64,000 bases of DNA. Origin: Rhizobium sullae (GTDB taxonomy: Bacteria; Pseudomonadota; Alphaproteobacteria; Rhizobiales; Rhizobiaceae). The notes under the pieces are model-generated. The model did no database searches, was not told the DNA's origin, and worked only from the letters and a program-made list of their open reading frames with translations. Numbering within the stretch: position 1 is the first letter of the stretch; each line of letters begins with the position of its first letter. Location of the stretch: positions 1 to 64,000 of the forward strand of contig NZ_FWER01000024.1 of NCBI RefSeq assembly GCF_900169785.1. Reading direction: 5' to 3'. Of this stretch, positions 43,863-53,242 are shown piece by piece. Made by a program: the position numbers and the translations under genes.

Positions 43863-44645
43863 TCACCTTCCTTTCCAGATTGGGCTTCGCTTCTCCCCGA
43901 AAGCCCGTGCGCCTTCCAACTGGTCCTCGCTCGAATAAAGGGCATCGACCGTTGCAAACTGCCTTTTGGTGATCTTGTTCATGGCAGTCTGAAATGTCAT
44001 TCCTTCGGCTTCGCGCACGATCTCCTTGATGGCTGCATAGACGAGCGGCGGACCGCTATCGAGAAGGCGGGCCAGTTCCCATGCCCGCTCCATCAGCCTG
44101 TCCGCAGTGACAATTTCATTGACGAAACCCCAGCGATGCGCCTCCGTAACGTCAAGCCATCGGCCAGTCAGAAGCATGTCCATCGCGATATGGTAGGGGA
44201 TGCGCTTCGGCAGCTTGATCGAAGCAGCGTCTGCGACCGTTCCCGAGCGAATTTCCGGAAGTGCAAAGGTTGCGTGCTTGGCGGCGATGATCAGATCGGC
44301 GGAAAGGGCAATCTCCAGACCACCACCGCAACAGATGCCGTTGACAGCGCAGATGACGGGCTTGTTGAGGTCACGCAGTTCCTGCAAGCCGCCGAACCCG
44401 CCGACGCCATAATCGCCATCGATCGCATCGCCGGCTGCCGCAGCCTTCAGATCCCATCCGGCCGAGAAGAATTTCTCGCCAGCACCCGACACGATGGCGA
44501 CACGCAACTTAGGGTCGTCGCGGAAATTGCGGAAAATCAGGCCCATGTCGCGGCTGGTCGCAAGGTCGATGGCGTTCGCCTTCGGCCGGTCAATGATGAC
44601 CTCGAGGATACCGCTGTCGCGTCTGGTGCGAATGGGGTCTTGCAA
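43863..44645 (-). CDS. caiD: CaiD-like enoyl-CoA hydratase (crotonobetainyl/carnitinyl-CoA)
   Basis: 260 residues of the crotonase family with a full active site: the oxyanion loop FFSAGWDLKAAAAGD and CGGGLEIALSADL, E111 and E131, the pair used by E. coli CaiD. The GDAIDGDYGVGGFGGL stretch is a CaiD-type insertion. It would interconvert crotonobetainyl-CoA and L-carnitinyl-CoA. It follows the CoA ligase gene by 6 bp, so it is in the carnitine operon. A different 3-hydroxyacyl-CoA substrate cannot be excluded. Confidence 0.82.
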   Translation of the reverse strand: MQDPIRTRRDSGILEVIIDRPKANAIDLATSRDMGLIFRNFRDDPKLRVAIVSGAGEKFFSAGWDLKAAAAGDAIDGDYGVGGFGGLQELRDLNKPVICAVNGICCGGGLEIALSADLIIAAKHATFALPEIRSGTVADAASIKLPKRIPYHIAMDMLLTGRWLDVTEAHRWGFVNEIVTADRLMERAWELARLLDSGPPLVYAAIKEIVREAEGMTFQTAMNKITKRQFATVDALYSSEDQLEGARAFGEKRSPIWKGR

Positions 44646-44651
44646 CTTCTG

Positions 44652-46709
44652 CTACCTCCTTCGCCGGATGAGAGCGTCTGCGGCAACGACACCATGGTTT
44701 TCAGGGAGAACCATCAATGGATTAATGTCCAGTTCTTCCAGCCACACGGCATTTTTTACGACATATTCTGCTGCTGATGCGACGGCTTTGACCACTATGT
44801 CGAGGTCGCTCTTCGCCGCGCCGCGATAACCCTCGATGAGTTTCCTGATCCTCAGGCGCGAAATCGCTTCCAAGATCTCCGCTTCTGTTACCGGAAGCGT
44901 TAAAATGACGGAATCTTCAAGCAATTCCACCAAAATTCCGCCCGCACCGACGGTTAAAGTCAATCCAAGGACCGGATCGCGTACCGCGCCAATGATCAGC
45001 TCGGCCACGGGGCGCTCGATCATCCGTTCAACCAGGTATCCGGCGGCGACATGGGCCATTTTCTGCGCTGCGTTTCGCACCGCTTCAGCATCCTTAAGGT
45101 TGAGCGCGACAGCACCGGCCTCGGTCTTGTGCTCGACGCCAAGCGCTTTCAGAGCGATGGGAAAACCGAGACGCTGCGCCTGTTCTGCTGCCTCGTCCGA
45201 ACTCGGTGCGGTTGCACCAAGCGGAACGGAGAGACCGGCGGCAGACAGTTCCGCTTTGGCTTCCGCCTCGCTCAACGTCTCGATCTCGCCTGCGGTCAAC
45301 GGTACATTGAGCAGTGGCAATGGCTGCGGGTTTTGCCAGGCTTTGCCGATGTTAGCGGCAATTTCCGCGGCGGCGACGGTTTCGCTGATGCCGCAGAAAG
45401 GCACGATGCCATCCTCCATCAACAGCAAGGCAATCTCTTCCGGCATGTTCTCCGGCAATGTCGCCACGATACCGGCGCGCGCTTCGGTTCGTTTCGCGGC
45501 TGCCGCGACGGCACTGACCGTCGTCATCCAGTCCGCTGTGTTGCAACGATCGCTCCGCGGAAAATCAAGGACAACCAGATTGAGGGCATAAGCGCCCTCG
45601 AACATGGCTATAAAGGCCTCCGACTGGCGGGTCAGATCGCCCCAAACGAAAGTGTGGTAGTCGAGAGGATTGGAAAGGGTGACCATTTCACCCAGGCTGC
45701 ACCTGAGAGACGGAAGCTGCCGGGGTTTCAGAGAGCGGAATTCCACGCCCCGGCTGACAGCGGCGTCGGCCATTAGCGAGGCTTCGCCGCCGGAACAACT
45801 CATGGAAGAGATCGCATTGCTGTCAAGCGGGCCTGCTACGTGGAGAAGTTTCAGCGTTTCGATCATTTCCGGGAGGGTTGCCACGCGGCCAATGCCGAGG
45901 CGAGCGAGAATGGCATCGGCAACCGCATCGCTTCCGGCAAGGGATGCGGTATGCGAAATGGCGGCGCGCTGCGCCTGTTCGGATTTGCCGACTTTCAGCG
46001 CAACGATGGGCTTTTTCAGTTCCCGGGAACGTAAGGCAAGCTTCTCAAGCGCCTGAATGTTGCCGAATCCCTCGATATGCAGGCCGATGGCCGTGACGCG
46101 CGGGTCCTCGATCACGGCGAGCGCTAAATCCGACAATCCGGTCTGCGCCTGGTTGCCGGCCGTCATCAAATAACTGATCGGCAGGCCGCGCTTTTGCATG
46201 GTGAGATTGATGGCGATGTTGGAGGATTGCGTGAGAATGGCAACACCGCTTTCGACGCGCACCATTCCGTGCTGGTCAGGCCAGAGCAGGGCGCCATCGA
46301 GGCCGTTGATCATGCCATAACAATTCGGTCCGAGGATCGGCATATTTCCGGCCGCTTCGACGAGATGATTTTGCAGTATCGCGCCATCGGCGAGTTCCGC
46401 GACCGCCTCGCTGAAGCCGGAAGCATAACAAACGGCGCCGCCGGCGCCTATGACGGCAAGCGAGCGTACGATATCGACAGTCAACAGCCGGTTGACGCCG
46501 ACGAAGGCCGCGTCGGGTGCCGCGGGCAGCTCGCCCACTGATCGATAACAACGGCGCCCCACCACCTTCTCGAGAACCGGATGGACGGGCCAGATTTCGC
46601 CGGCAAATCCCATGCGGTCGCACTGCTCGATGACCCGGCGCGCTTCGCGGCCGCCGAAGACGGCGATCGTTTGCGGTCTGATCAGTCGATCGAGCGAGCG
46701 TTGCGTCAT
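44652..46709 (-). CDS. Acetate-CoA ligase family protein (ADP-forming type acyl-CoA synthetase)
   Basis: 685 residues from ATG 46709, preceded by GGAGCG just after the acyl-CoA dehydrogenase stop; the longer frame from 46820 overlaps that gene. Domains: CoA-binding (about 10-140; IAVFGGREARRVIEQC), two succinyl-CoA ligase-like domains (about 150-455) with the phospho-His region ISHTASLAGSD, and a C-terminal ATP-grasp domain (about 475-685; GFPIALKALGVEHKTEAGAV, DINPLMVLPENHG). It would activate a carboxylic acid with CoA and ATP. In this operon gamma-butyrobetaine or crotonobetaine is the likely substrate, by context. Confidence 0.83.
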   Translation of the reverse strand: MTQRSLDRLIRPQTIAVFGGREARRVIEQCDRMGFAGEIWPVHPVLEKVVGRRCYRSVGELPAAPDAAFVGVNRLLTVDIVRSLAVIGAGGAVCYASGFSEAVAELADGAILQNHLVEAAGNMPILGPNCYGMINGLDGALLWPDQHGMVRVESGVAILTQSSNIAINLTMQKRGLPISYLMTAGNQAQTGLSDLALAVIEDPRVTAIGLHIEGFGNIQALEKLALRSRELKKPIVALKVGKSEQAQRAAISHTASLAGSDAVADAILARLGIGRVATLPEMIETLKLLHVAGPLDSNAISSMSCSGGEASLMADAAVSRGVEFRSLKPRQLPSLRCSLGEMVTLSNPLDYHTFVWGDLTRQSEAFIAMFEGAYALNLVVLDFPRSDRCNTADWMTTVSAVAAAAKRTEARAGIVATLPENMPEEIALLLMEDGIVPFCGISETVAAAEIAANIGKAWQNPQPLPLLNVPLTAGEIETLSEAEAKAELSAAGLSVPLGATAPSSDEAAEQAQRLGFPIALKALGVEHKTEAGAVALNLKDAEAVRNAAQKMAHVAAGYLVERMIERPVAELIIGAVRDPVLGLTLTVGAGGILVELLEDSVILTLPVTEAEILEAISRLRIRKLIEGYRGAAKSDLDIVVKAVASAAEYVVKNAVWLEELDINPLMVLPENHGVVAADALIRRRR

Positions 46710-46713
46710 CGGG

Positions 46714-47874
46714 TCACGCTCCGAACGGCCGCAGCAGATCGCGGCTGATGATGTGCCGCTGGATCTCCGAGGTTCCGTCCCAGATGCGTTCGACCCGCGC
46801 GTCACGCCAGAAGCGGGCAAGCGGCAGGTCGTCCATTAGCCCCATGCCGCCAAAGATCTGGATCGCTTCGTCGGTGACGCGGGCAAGCATTTCGGAGGCG
46901 TAGAGTTTCGCCGAGGCGATCTCTCGGTTGGCACCAAGGCTAGCATCAAGCCGCCAAGCGGCGGATAGCGTCAGCAGGTCGGCGGCGTCGATCTCCGTGA
47001 TCATGTCGGCAAGCTTGAACGACACACCTTGATTGGCGCCGATCGGCCGGCCGAACTGCTTGCGCTCCGCTGCATAGGGCAGCACCATATCAAAAACGCG
47101 GCGTGCACGCCCGACGCAGGTTGCCGCGACCGTCAGACGTGTGCCGTAAAGCCATTCATTGGCGATGTCGAAGCCGCGATGGACTTCGCCGAGCACCTGG
47201 GATTTGGGCAGGTGGCAGTCGGTGAAGTTCAGGATGAGGTTGTGGTAGCCGCGGTGCGATATCGATTGATAGCCCTTGAGGATATCGAAGCCCGGCGTGT
47301 CGCGATCGACAAGAAAAGCCGTGATCTTCTTCTTGATGCCCTTGGGCGTCTCCTCTTCTCCGGTTGCCGCAAAGACGATAACGAAATCGGCGACATCGGC
47401 ATGGGAGATAAAATGCTTGGTACCATTGAGCACGAAATCGCCACCGTCCTGCCGCGCCATGCATTTCATTCCGCGCATGTCGGAGCCGGCATCGGGTTCG
47501 GTAATCGCCAGCGCGTCAACCTTTTCGCCCCGCACCGCCGGCAGAAGATATTTCTCACGCTGCTCGCCTTCACAGGCCATCAAAATTCCGGAAGGGCGGC
47601 CGAAGAACACTGTCAGTGCCATCGAACCGCGGCCGAGTTCGCGCTCGACAAGTGCAAAGGTAACGTGGTCGAGACCGGCGCCGCCAGTCTCCTCAGGAAA
47701 ATTGCAAGCATAAAAACCGAGATCGATGCATTTGCGCCTGATTTCCTCGCCGAGTTCTGATGGAACAATACCAGTGCGATCGACCTCGTTCTCATGCGGA
47801 TGGATTTCCGTCTCGACGAAGTCGCGGACCGTCTGGACGATCATCTCCTGTTCTTCGTTGAGCCCGAAATTCAT
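46714..47874 (-). CDS. Acyl-CoA dehydrogenase (CaiA-like)
   Basis: 386 residues, full length. An N-terminal helical domain (MNFGLNEEQEMIVQTVRDFV) and a middle beta domain with ALAITEPDAGSDMRGMKC for FAD and substrate precede a C-terminal helical domain with ERKQFGRPIGANQGVSFKLADM and RIWDGTSEIQRHIISRDLL. It would oxidise an acyl-CoA to the enoyl-CoA, passing electrons to ETF. With the CaiD-like hydratase and CoA ligase it could turn gamma-butyrobetaine into crotonobetainyl-CoA and then carnitine. GGAGGAAG precedes the ATG. Confidence 0.88.
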   Translation of the reverse strand: MNFGLNEEQEMIVQTVRDFVETEIHPHENEVDRTGIVPSELGEEIRRKCIDLGFYACNFPEETGGAGLDHVTFALVERELGRGSMALTVFFGRPSGILMACEGEQREKYLLPAVRGEKVDALAITEPDAGSDMRGMKCMARQDGGDFVLNGTKHFISHADVADFVIVFAATGEEETPKGIKKKITAFLVDRDTPGFDILKGYQSISHRGYHNLILNFTDCHLPKSQVLGEVHRGFDIANEWLYGTRLTVAATCVGRARRVFDMVLPYAAERKQFGRPIGANQGVSFKLADMITEIDAADLLTLSAAWRLDASLGANREIASAKLYASEMLARVTDEAIQIFGGMGLMDDLPLARFWRDARVERIWDGTSEIQRHIISRDLLRPFGA

Positions 47875-47886
47875 GACTGCTTCCTC

Positions 47887-49377
47887 CTAGCGTTTTTGCC
47901 CGACATGGCGTCCGACGCCATCCGGTATGGGCAGTTTTGCGTGGAGCTCGCTGATCGGCTTTATCTTGCTCAGCACCTCCCCCGGTGCGAGAGCGGCTTT
48001 TCCGGCCTTGGCATCGACATGCAGCAGCATCTGTTCGGCGGTCGCAATCGCCTGGCCCGTCGCTGTGTCATGAATCGTGTTGAACAGATGCAGCCGCTTC
48101 TCGTCTGCTGACAGAAGCTGGCAGGTTGAATGAATCGCCTGACCGAGCTTGGCTTCGCCGAGGTGGCGGATATGGGTCTCGACGGTGTAATAGCTGTGAC
48201 CCCGCTCGACATAGGCGAAATCGACGCCGATAAGGCGCAGCAGTGCATCCGATGTATCCCCAAACACCTGCAGATAGCGATGCTCGGTCATGTGCCCGTT
48301 GTAATCGACCCATGCGGGGCTGACATTGGCTTCGACAAGCCTCAATGGCCGCGCGATGTCCTCGGGATGCTTGCGGCTGCCGCCGGCCGTCCAGAGCGTA
48401 TGCTCGAAATCCTTGAGCAGCTTGCCGGCACCCCAGCCCTTACCGCCATGGCCGCCCTTCAGCGCCTGCAGGATGCCGACGAGATTTTCGTCGCGGATGC
48501 GCTCGAGCTCGCGGATTGACAATCCGTCCACTTGTTCATCCGACTGCTGGCCGATCTTCTCGACAAGCGCGTCGTCGAGGTCGACGACGTCCATCAGCTT
48601 GGTCCAGTTCCATTGCAGAGCCGGACCGAACTGGGCTAGGAAATGCCGCATGCCTGCCTCGCCGCCGGCGATGCGGTAGGTCTGGAAGAGACCCATCTGC
48701 GCCCAGCGAAGACCGAAGGAATAACGGATGACGTCATCGAGCGTCTCAACTGTGCAGATATCGTCATGGATCAGCCACAGCGCCTCGCGCCAAAGAGCCT
48801 CCAGCAGACGGTCGCCGACAAAGGCCTCGATCTCCTTGGCGATGTGAACGCCCTTCATGCCGATCGGTGGCAGCTTCTCCATCGCCACCTTGATGGTGCC
48901 ATGGCTGGTCTTTTCACCGCCCACGATCTCGACGAGCGGCAGGAGATAGACGGGGTTGTAGGGGTGCGCCACGAAGAGGCGTTCCGGAAACCGCATGTCG
49001 CGCTGCAGGTCGGTTGGCAGCAGGCCTGATGTGGAGGACCCGATCAGCGCGTCGGGGCGGCAAGCCGCATCGATCTCCGTCAACACCTTACGTTTGAGGT
49101 CCAGTCTTTCCGGTACGCTTTCCTGGATCCAGTCGGCATCAACGACGGCTTCTTCAAGGGTCTCGCAATAAGTGAGCTTGCCGCGTGGTGGCTGAGGTGC
49201 CCCGGTCAGCATGGCGTAAGCGCGCTCGGCATTGGCGATGACTTCGCCGACAATGCGGCTCGCCTCCGGATGCGGGTCAAAGACGTCGACATCAATGCCT
49301 GCAAGCAGAAAACGGGCGATCCATCCGCCACCGATGACGCCGCCGCCGACACATGCTGCTTTGTTGATCTTGCTCAT
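47887..49377 (-). CDS. lcdH: L-carnitine dehydrogenase fused to a betainyl-CoA thioesterase domain
   Basis: 496 residues. An N-terminal 3-hydroxyacyl-CoA-dehydrogenase-like part (about 1-320) has the NAD loop VGGGVIGGGWIARF (10-23), S115, catalytic H138 in AHPYNP and a helical C-domain with FGLRWAQMGLF. A hotdog thioesterase domain (about 345-480) carries WVDYNGHMTEHRYL. This fusion is known in Sinorhizobium: the first half oxidises L-carnitine to 3-dehydrocarnitine, and the second hydrolyses betainyl-CoA made by the BKACE step to glycine betaine. The neighbouring BKACE gene, 7 bp away, supports that assignment. Confidence 0.9.
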   Translation of the reverse strand: MSKINKAACVGGGVIGGGWIARFLLAGIDVDVFDPHPEASRIVGEVIANAERAYAMLTGAPQPPRGKLTYCETLEEAVVDADWIQESVPERLDLKRKVLTEIDAACRPDALIGSSTSGLLPTDLQRDMRFPERLFVAHPYNPVYLLPLVEIVGGEKTSHGTIKVAMEKLPPIGMKGVHIAKEIEAFVGDRLLEALWREALWLIHDDICTVETLDDVIRYSFGLRWAQMGLFQTYRIAGGEAGMRHFLAQFGPALQWNWTKLMDVVDLDDALVEKIGQQSDEQVDGLSIRELERIRDENLVGILQALKGGHGGKGWGAGKLLKDFEHTLWTAGGSRKHPEDIARPLRLVEANVSPAWVDYNGHMTEHRYLQVFGDTSDALLRLIGVDFAYVERGHSYYTVETHIRHLGEAKLGQAIHSTCQLLSADEKRLHLFNTIHDTATGQAIATAEQMLLHVDAKAGKAALAPGEVLSKIKPISELHAKLPIPDGVGRHVGQKR

Positions 49378-49384
49378 GGGCGCC

Positions 49385-50287
49385 TCAGCGGTTCCTCAAT
49401 TTCAGTTTCTTCCGGACGTCCTCAGGCCCGATGATGCGGGCGCCCATTCCTTCGACGACCTGCACCGCCTTCTCGACAAGCTGGGCATTCGTCGCGAGCA
49501 CGCCCTTTCCAGCATAGAGGTTGTCTTCAAGCCCAACGCGGACGTTGCCACCGGCAAGCACCGCGGCAGCCGGATAGGCCATCGCGTTGCGGCCGATCGA
49601 GAAGGCGGAGAAGGTCCAGCTATTGGGAACGTTGTTCACCATCGCCATGAAAGTGTTGAGATCATCGGGCGCGCCCCATGGAATGCCCATGCAAAGCTGG
49701 ATCAGCACCGGATCCTCGATCAGGCCCTCCTCGGCAAGTTGTTTGGCAAACCAGAGATGACCGGTATCGAAGGCCTCGATTTCCGGGCGTACGCCGAGAT
49801 TTGTCATCTTCGTCGCCATCGCACGGAGCATCGCCGGCGTGTTCGTCATGACGTAGTCGCCGAGGCTGAAGTTCATCGTACCGCAGTCCAGCGTGCAGAT
49901 TTCCGGCAGGCACTCGGCGATGTGGGAGACGCGCTCCGTTGCACCTGCGATGTCGGTGCCTTGCGGATTGAGAGGTAGAGGGCGTTCGACATCACCGAAG
50001 ATCAAATCACCGCCCATACCGGCCGTCAGGTTGAGTACGACGTCGATATCGGCAGAGCGAATGCGCTCAGTAACTTCCTTGTAGAGGTCGTTGCGGCGGC
50101 TCGCGGCACCCGTTTTCGGATCGCGGACGTGACAGTGGACAACTGCCGCCCCAGCCTTGGCGGCGTCGATCGCGGAATCCGCGATCTGCTTGGGAGTGAT
50201 GGGAACGTGGCTGGATTTCGAAACCGTATCGCCGGCACCGGTTACGGCACAGGTGATGAAAACATCGCGGTTCATCGCAAGAGGCAT
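49385..50287 (-). CDS. Beta-keto acid cleavage enzyme (BKACE), 3-dehydrocarnitine:acetyl-CoA
   Basis: 300 residues of the BKACE (formerly DUF849) family, a Zn-dependent TIM barrel. Metal ligands H51 and H53 are in HCHVRDP and E254 is in VRVGLEDN. It condenses 3-dehydrocarnitine with acetyl-CoA to give acetoacetate and betainyl-CoA. It is the first gene of the minus-strand carnitine operon, divergent from the GlxA-type activator gene with a 101-bp gap. AGGGAGAAG precedes the start (MPLAMN). The substrate is taken from context with the carnitine dehydrogenase-thioesterase fusion. Confidence 0.9.
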   Translation of the reverse strand: MPLAMNRDVFITCAVTGAGDTVSKSSHVPITPKQIADSAIDAAKAGAAVVHCHVRDPKTGAASRRNDLYKEVTERIRSADIDVVLNLTAGMGGDLIFGDVERPLPLNPQGTDIAGATERVSHIAECLPEICTLDCGTMNFSLGDYVMTNTPAMLRAMATKMTNLGVRPEIEAFDTGHLWFAKQLAEEGLIEDPVLIQLCMGIPWGAPDDLNTFMAMVNNVPNSWTFSAFSIGRNAMAYPAAAVLAGGNVRVGLEDNLYAGKGVLATNAQLVEKAVQVVEGMGARIIGPEDVRKKLKLRNR

Positions 50288-50388
50288 TTTCTTCTCCCTC
50301 GTGTTGGGCCTATTACGGGGGAAGATGGCGCGTCATGCTTTGCATTAACGGAAGTACTTGATACGTTTTCGGAAATGATGGAGGCCTA

Positions 50389-51381
50389 ATGCTGACGCGA
50401 TCCAACGATCGGCTGGATGTTGATCTTCTTGTCATGCCGGAGACGAACCTCATTCTGCTCGCTTCGGTGATCGAGCCCATGCGTGGTGCCAACCGGATTT
50501 CCGGCAGTGAGCTTTATCGATGGCGGCTTCTAACGCCTGATGGTTCGCCTGTGCTGACGACGAGCGGCATTCCTGTACCCGCCGCCGGTGGCTTTGGGAC
50601 GGGGCGGGATGAGACACCACTCTTCGTGCTTGCAAGCTACAATTGGCGCCGCAGCTCGACACCGGCATTGAAGATGCAGCTCTCTCAGGCGGCCCGTTAC
50701 CGAAGCATGATCGCAGGCATCGAATCCGGAACATGGCTGCTTGCCGAAGCCAGCCTTCTCGATCGGCTGCCGGCGACCATACACTGGGAAGATTTCGATG
50801 ACTTCTCGCTTGCCTATCCGCATGTGCGGGCGGTGAAGGAGCGTTTCGTCATCACAGGCAAGCGCATTACCACGGCAGGTTCGCTCCCGACCGTCGACCT
50901 GATGCTGGAGATCATACGGCAAAGGCAAGGATACTCGCTGGCGCTCGAGGTTAGCCGGCTCTTCAGCTACGAGCAGGACTCCGTCCACAGCGAGACCCAG
51001 CTTTCACCTTCGGGGACAGGTCTGCACATGCGCGATCCTCGGGTCGCCCAAGCTGTACGGCTGATGGAGGAGAATATCGAGCAGCCTATCGTGCTTGCGC
51101 GACTGGCTCGCAGAGTGGGCATCGGTGCGCGCCACCTGCAGGGGCTCTTTCAGCAGAGCACCGGCGCGCCCCCGCACGTCCATTATCTGGCACTGCGCCT
51201 GAACGCAGCGCGGCGGAAGGTGATCGAAACCAAGGCGCCTTTTGCCGATATCGCGGCCGCGACCGGCTTCAATTCGGCTTCAGCATTTACGAGAAGCTAT
51301 CGCGCGAGCTTCTCGGAAAGCCCCTCGGACACGAGGCGTCGTCTCCGGCGGCCTGTTACAGCATCGGAGGAACAGCCATAG
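50389..51381 (+). CDS. cdhR: GlxA/CdhR-type AraC-family activator of carnitine genes
   Basis: 330 residues. An N-terminal DJ-1/GATase1-like domain (about 8-190) has, at the nucleophile turn, IESGTWLLAEASLLD with no Cys, so it is a sensor and not an enzyme. A C-terminal AraC double HTH (about 225-325) includes PIVLARLARRVGIGARHLQGLF and FADIAAATGFNSASAFTRSY. CdhR and GbdR, which activate carnitine and glycine betaine use in pseudomonads, have this layout. Divergent placement from the BKACE gene supports the role. Its 3' end overlaps the LysR gene by 26 bp in convergent orientation. Confidence 0.85.
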   Translation: MLTRSNDRLDVDLLVMPETNLILLASVIEPMRGANRISGSELYRWRLLTPDGSPVLTTSGIPVPAAGGFGTGRDETPLFVLASYNWRRSSTPALKMQLSQAARYRSMIAGIESGTWLLAEASLLDRLPATIHWEDFDDFSLAYPHVRAVKERFVITGKRITTAGSLPTVDLMLEIIRQRQGYSLALEVSRLFSYEQDSVHSETQLSPSGTGLHMRDPRVAQAVRLMEENIEQPIVLARLARRVGIGARHLQGLFQQSTGAPPHVHYLALRLNAARRKVIETKAPFADIAAATGFNSASAFTRSYRASFSESPSDTRRRLRRPVTASEEQP

Positions 51382-52240
51382 GCTGAAATGCGTCCCGTAC
51401 CATATCGGCGAGCCCGCGTACGGCCTCGCTGGAATGATAGGGGTTTCGGCGCAGGACCACTCTGGAGGCATCGACCGGTGGGAACCCTTCCTCCGCCGTC
51501 AGCTCGCGGCAGCCCGGTGGTATGTTGCTACGGGAGAGCGTGGTGACGGCAAGGCCCGCGGACACAGCGTTCTTAAGCCCGGAGCTAGTATCGGCAACGA
51601 AGGCCACACGGTACTTTCGACCCTGCAATTCGAGCGATCTGAAAGCGAAATCCCGCGCCCAGGTGGAATTGCGGTAGATGGCGATCGGCAGCGGCTCGAG
51701 GTCGTGGAGCTGGTGGACCTGGGACGTGACCCACACGGTCGGATCGACACAGAGGATTTCGCCCGCCGCCTGATTGCTCCAGTCAAAGACGACGGCGAGA
51801 TCCAGCTCGTCGCGCTCCAGGGCCGCGAGATTGCGCGCCGTGTAATCGCAGGAAACTGTGACCTCTACGGCTGGATGGCGGACGGCGAAAGCGGCAAGTG
51901 CGGCAGGCAGCACGGTCTGGCTATATTCTTCGGGTATCCCAATACGGACTGGGCCATCGAGCGGTTTGGTCCGAATGGTCGCTGCCGCTTCGTCTAAAAG
52001 ATCAATCACACGGCGCGCATAGGGCAGCAGTTGCAGGCCAAGGCGCGTTGGGATGACACCGCGCGGGCCCCGGTCGAAAAGGGTTTCCCCGATAGTTTCC
52101 TCAAGTTTCTTAATCTGCGCGCTCACGGCCGATTGCGTCCGACCGACGGCCTGAGCAGCGGCAGAGAAATTCGAGGTCTTGACGACCACGAGAAATGTGC
52201 GCAGCAGATCGCTTTCGATGGGTTGACGCATTTTAGCCAT
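51356..52240 (-). CDS. LysR-family transcriptional regulator
   Basis: 294 residues. An N-terminal winged HTH (about 8-68: FLVVVKTSNFSAAAQAVGRTQSAVSAQIKKLE) is followed by a substrate-binding-protein-like effector domain (about 92-290; RIGIPEEYSQTVLPAALAAF). It is divergent from the EamA transporter gene, the usual layout for a LysR regulator and its target, so it probably controls that exporter. The inducer is unknown. Confidence 0.9.
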   Translation of the reverse strand: MAKMRQPIESDLLRTFLVVVKTSNFSAAAQAVGRTQSAVSAQIKKLEETIGETLFDRGPRGVIPTRLGLQLLPYARRVIDLLDEAAATIRTKPLDGPVRIGIPEEYSQTVLPAALAAFAVRHPAVEVTVSCDYTARNLAALERDELDLAVVFDWSNQAAGEILCVDPTVWVTSQVHQLHDLEPLPIAIYRNSTWARDFAFRSLELQGRKYRVAFVADTSSGLKNAVSAGLAVTTLSRSNIPPGCRELTAEEGFPPVDASRVVLRRNPYHSSEAVRGLADMVRDAFQPMAVPPML

Positions 52241-52302
52241 AAGAAAATCCGATGGCAGTCATCTCAACTATTCGTTTGCCTGATGTCAAGAACAAGCGCA
52301 AT

Positions 52303-52321
52303 CAGAGGCATCAGACCTCTG
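52303..52321. promoter_or_regulatory. Inverted repeat before the EamA transporter
   Basis: CAGAGG (52303-52308) and CCTCTG (52316-52321) are perfect arms around a 7-bp spacer. It lies 15 bp before the preferred transporter start, between the two divergent genes, and is a candidate LysR site or leader hairpin. Confidence 0.3.
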
Positions 52322-52335
52322 GTTCGGGAAAACCG

Positions 52336-53229
52336 ATGTCATCCCAAACAGGCGCCCGTCCGTTCGGCCTCAGCGAGCATGACAAGGGCGTGATTCTTGT
52401 CGCCGCCGCGACGCTCGCTTGGAGCGCAAGCGGCGTCTACTCACGACTGCTGACGACCGATGCTTTTACAGCGATCGCGTGGCGGTCATTGTTCGGGGGA
52501 CTGTTCCTTCTCATTCCGAGCTTCTTCCTCGAAGGAGGAATGTCCAAGCGGCAGTGGCGCTCGGTCTTGCGCCCGTCAGGTCTCGCGATGATCGCCTGCC
52601 AGACCTTCAGCCAGGCATGTTTCATCGGCGCACTTTATACGACGAGCGTGGCGAATGTCGCCGTCATCTACGCGACAGCCCCGTTCATCGCGGCCCTGCT
52701 GGGCTGGCTTTTGCTGAGGGAGCGCGTGACGAGGCGCACGATGGCCGCAGGCGCCGTCTGTCTGCTCGGCGTGATGGTCATCGTCGGTTCATCAGTCGGG
52801 GGCGGCACGGGTCTCGGCGATCTGCTGGCACTTGGTATGACGGCCTCTTTTGCGATGATCATCATCATTCCCCGGATCAACCCGGGCGTGCCGAGTCTGC
52901 CCTCCACTATCGTCAGCGCCTTTCTCACGCTGGCGCTCTTTGCGCCCTTCGGCTCGGTCGGCTCCCTCGATTTCCACAACTGGATCGTCCTCGCTGCCTT
53001 TGGCGCAACCAATTTCTCCATCGCTCTCGTACTCTTCCTCGCCGGCGCAAGACATATGCCTCCCGCTAAAGCTGCGCTTATCGGAACATTGGAGATCGTC
53101 CTCACTCCGATGTGGGTATGGCTCTTCTTCGCGGAACGTCCGCCTGTTGCGACTTTCGCCGGTGGCGCACTGATCTTGGTCGCTGTGGTTTGGCATATCC
53201 TGGTGGAAGCCAGGCGTGATGGGCGTTAG
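52336..53229 (+). CDS. EamA/DMT-family transporter
   Basis: About 297 residues from ATG 52336. An upstream ATG at 52252 would leave only 11 bp to the LysR start and no room for a promoter, and the extra 28 residues are polar. Ten hydrophobic segments in two five-helix EamA repeats are seen: VILVAAATLAWSASGVYSRLL opening the first, DLLALGMTASFAMIIIIPRI opening the second, and a C-terminal GALILVAVVWHILVEARRDG. The family exports amino acids and metabolites or moves nucleotide sugars. The substrate is unknown; it is probably controlled by the divergent LysR gene. Confidence 0.87.
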   Translation: MSSQTGARPFGLSEHDKGVILVAAATLAWSASGVYSRLLTTDAFTAIAWRSLFGGLFLLIPSFFLEGGMSKRQWRSVLRPSGLAMIACQTFSQACFIGALYTTSVANVAVIYATAPFIAALLGWLLLRERVTRRTMAAGAVCLLGVMVIVGSSVGGGTGLGDLLALGMTASFAMIIIIPRINPGVPSLPSTIVSAFLTLALFAPFGSVGSLDFHNWIVLAAFGATNFSIALVLFLAGARHMPPAKAALIGTLEIVLTPMWVWLFFAERPPVATFAGGALILVAVVWHILVEARRDGR

Positions 53230-53242
53230 CAGCGAGCGCTGG

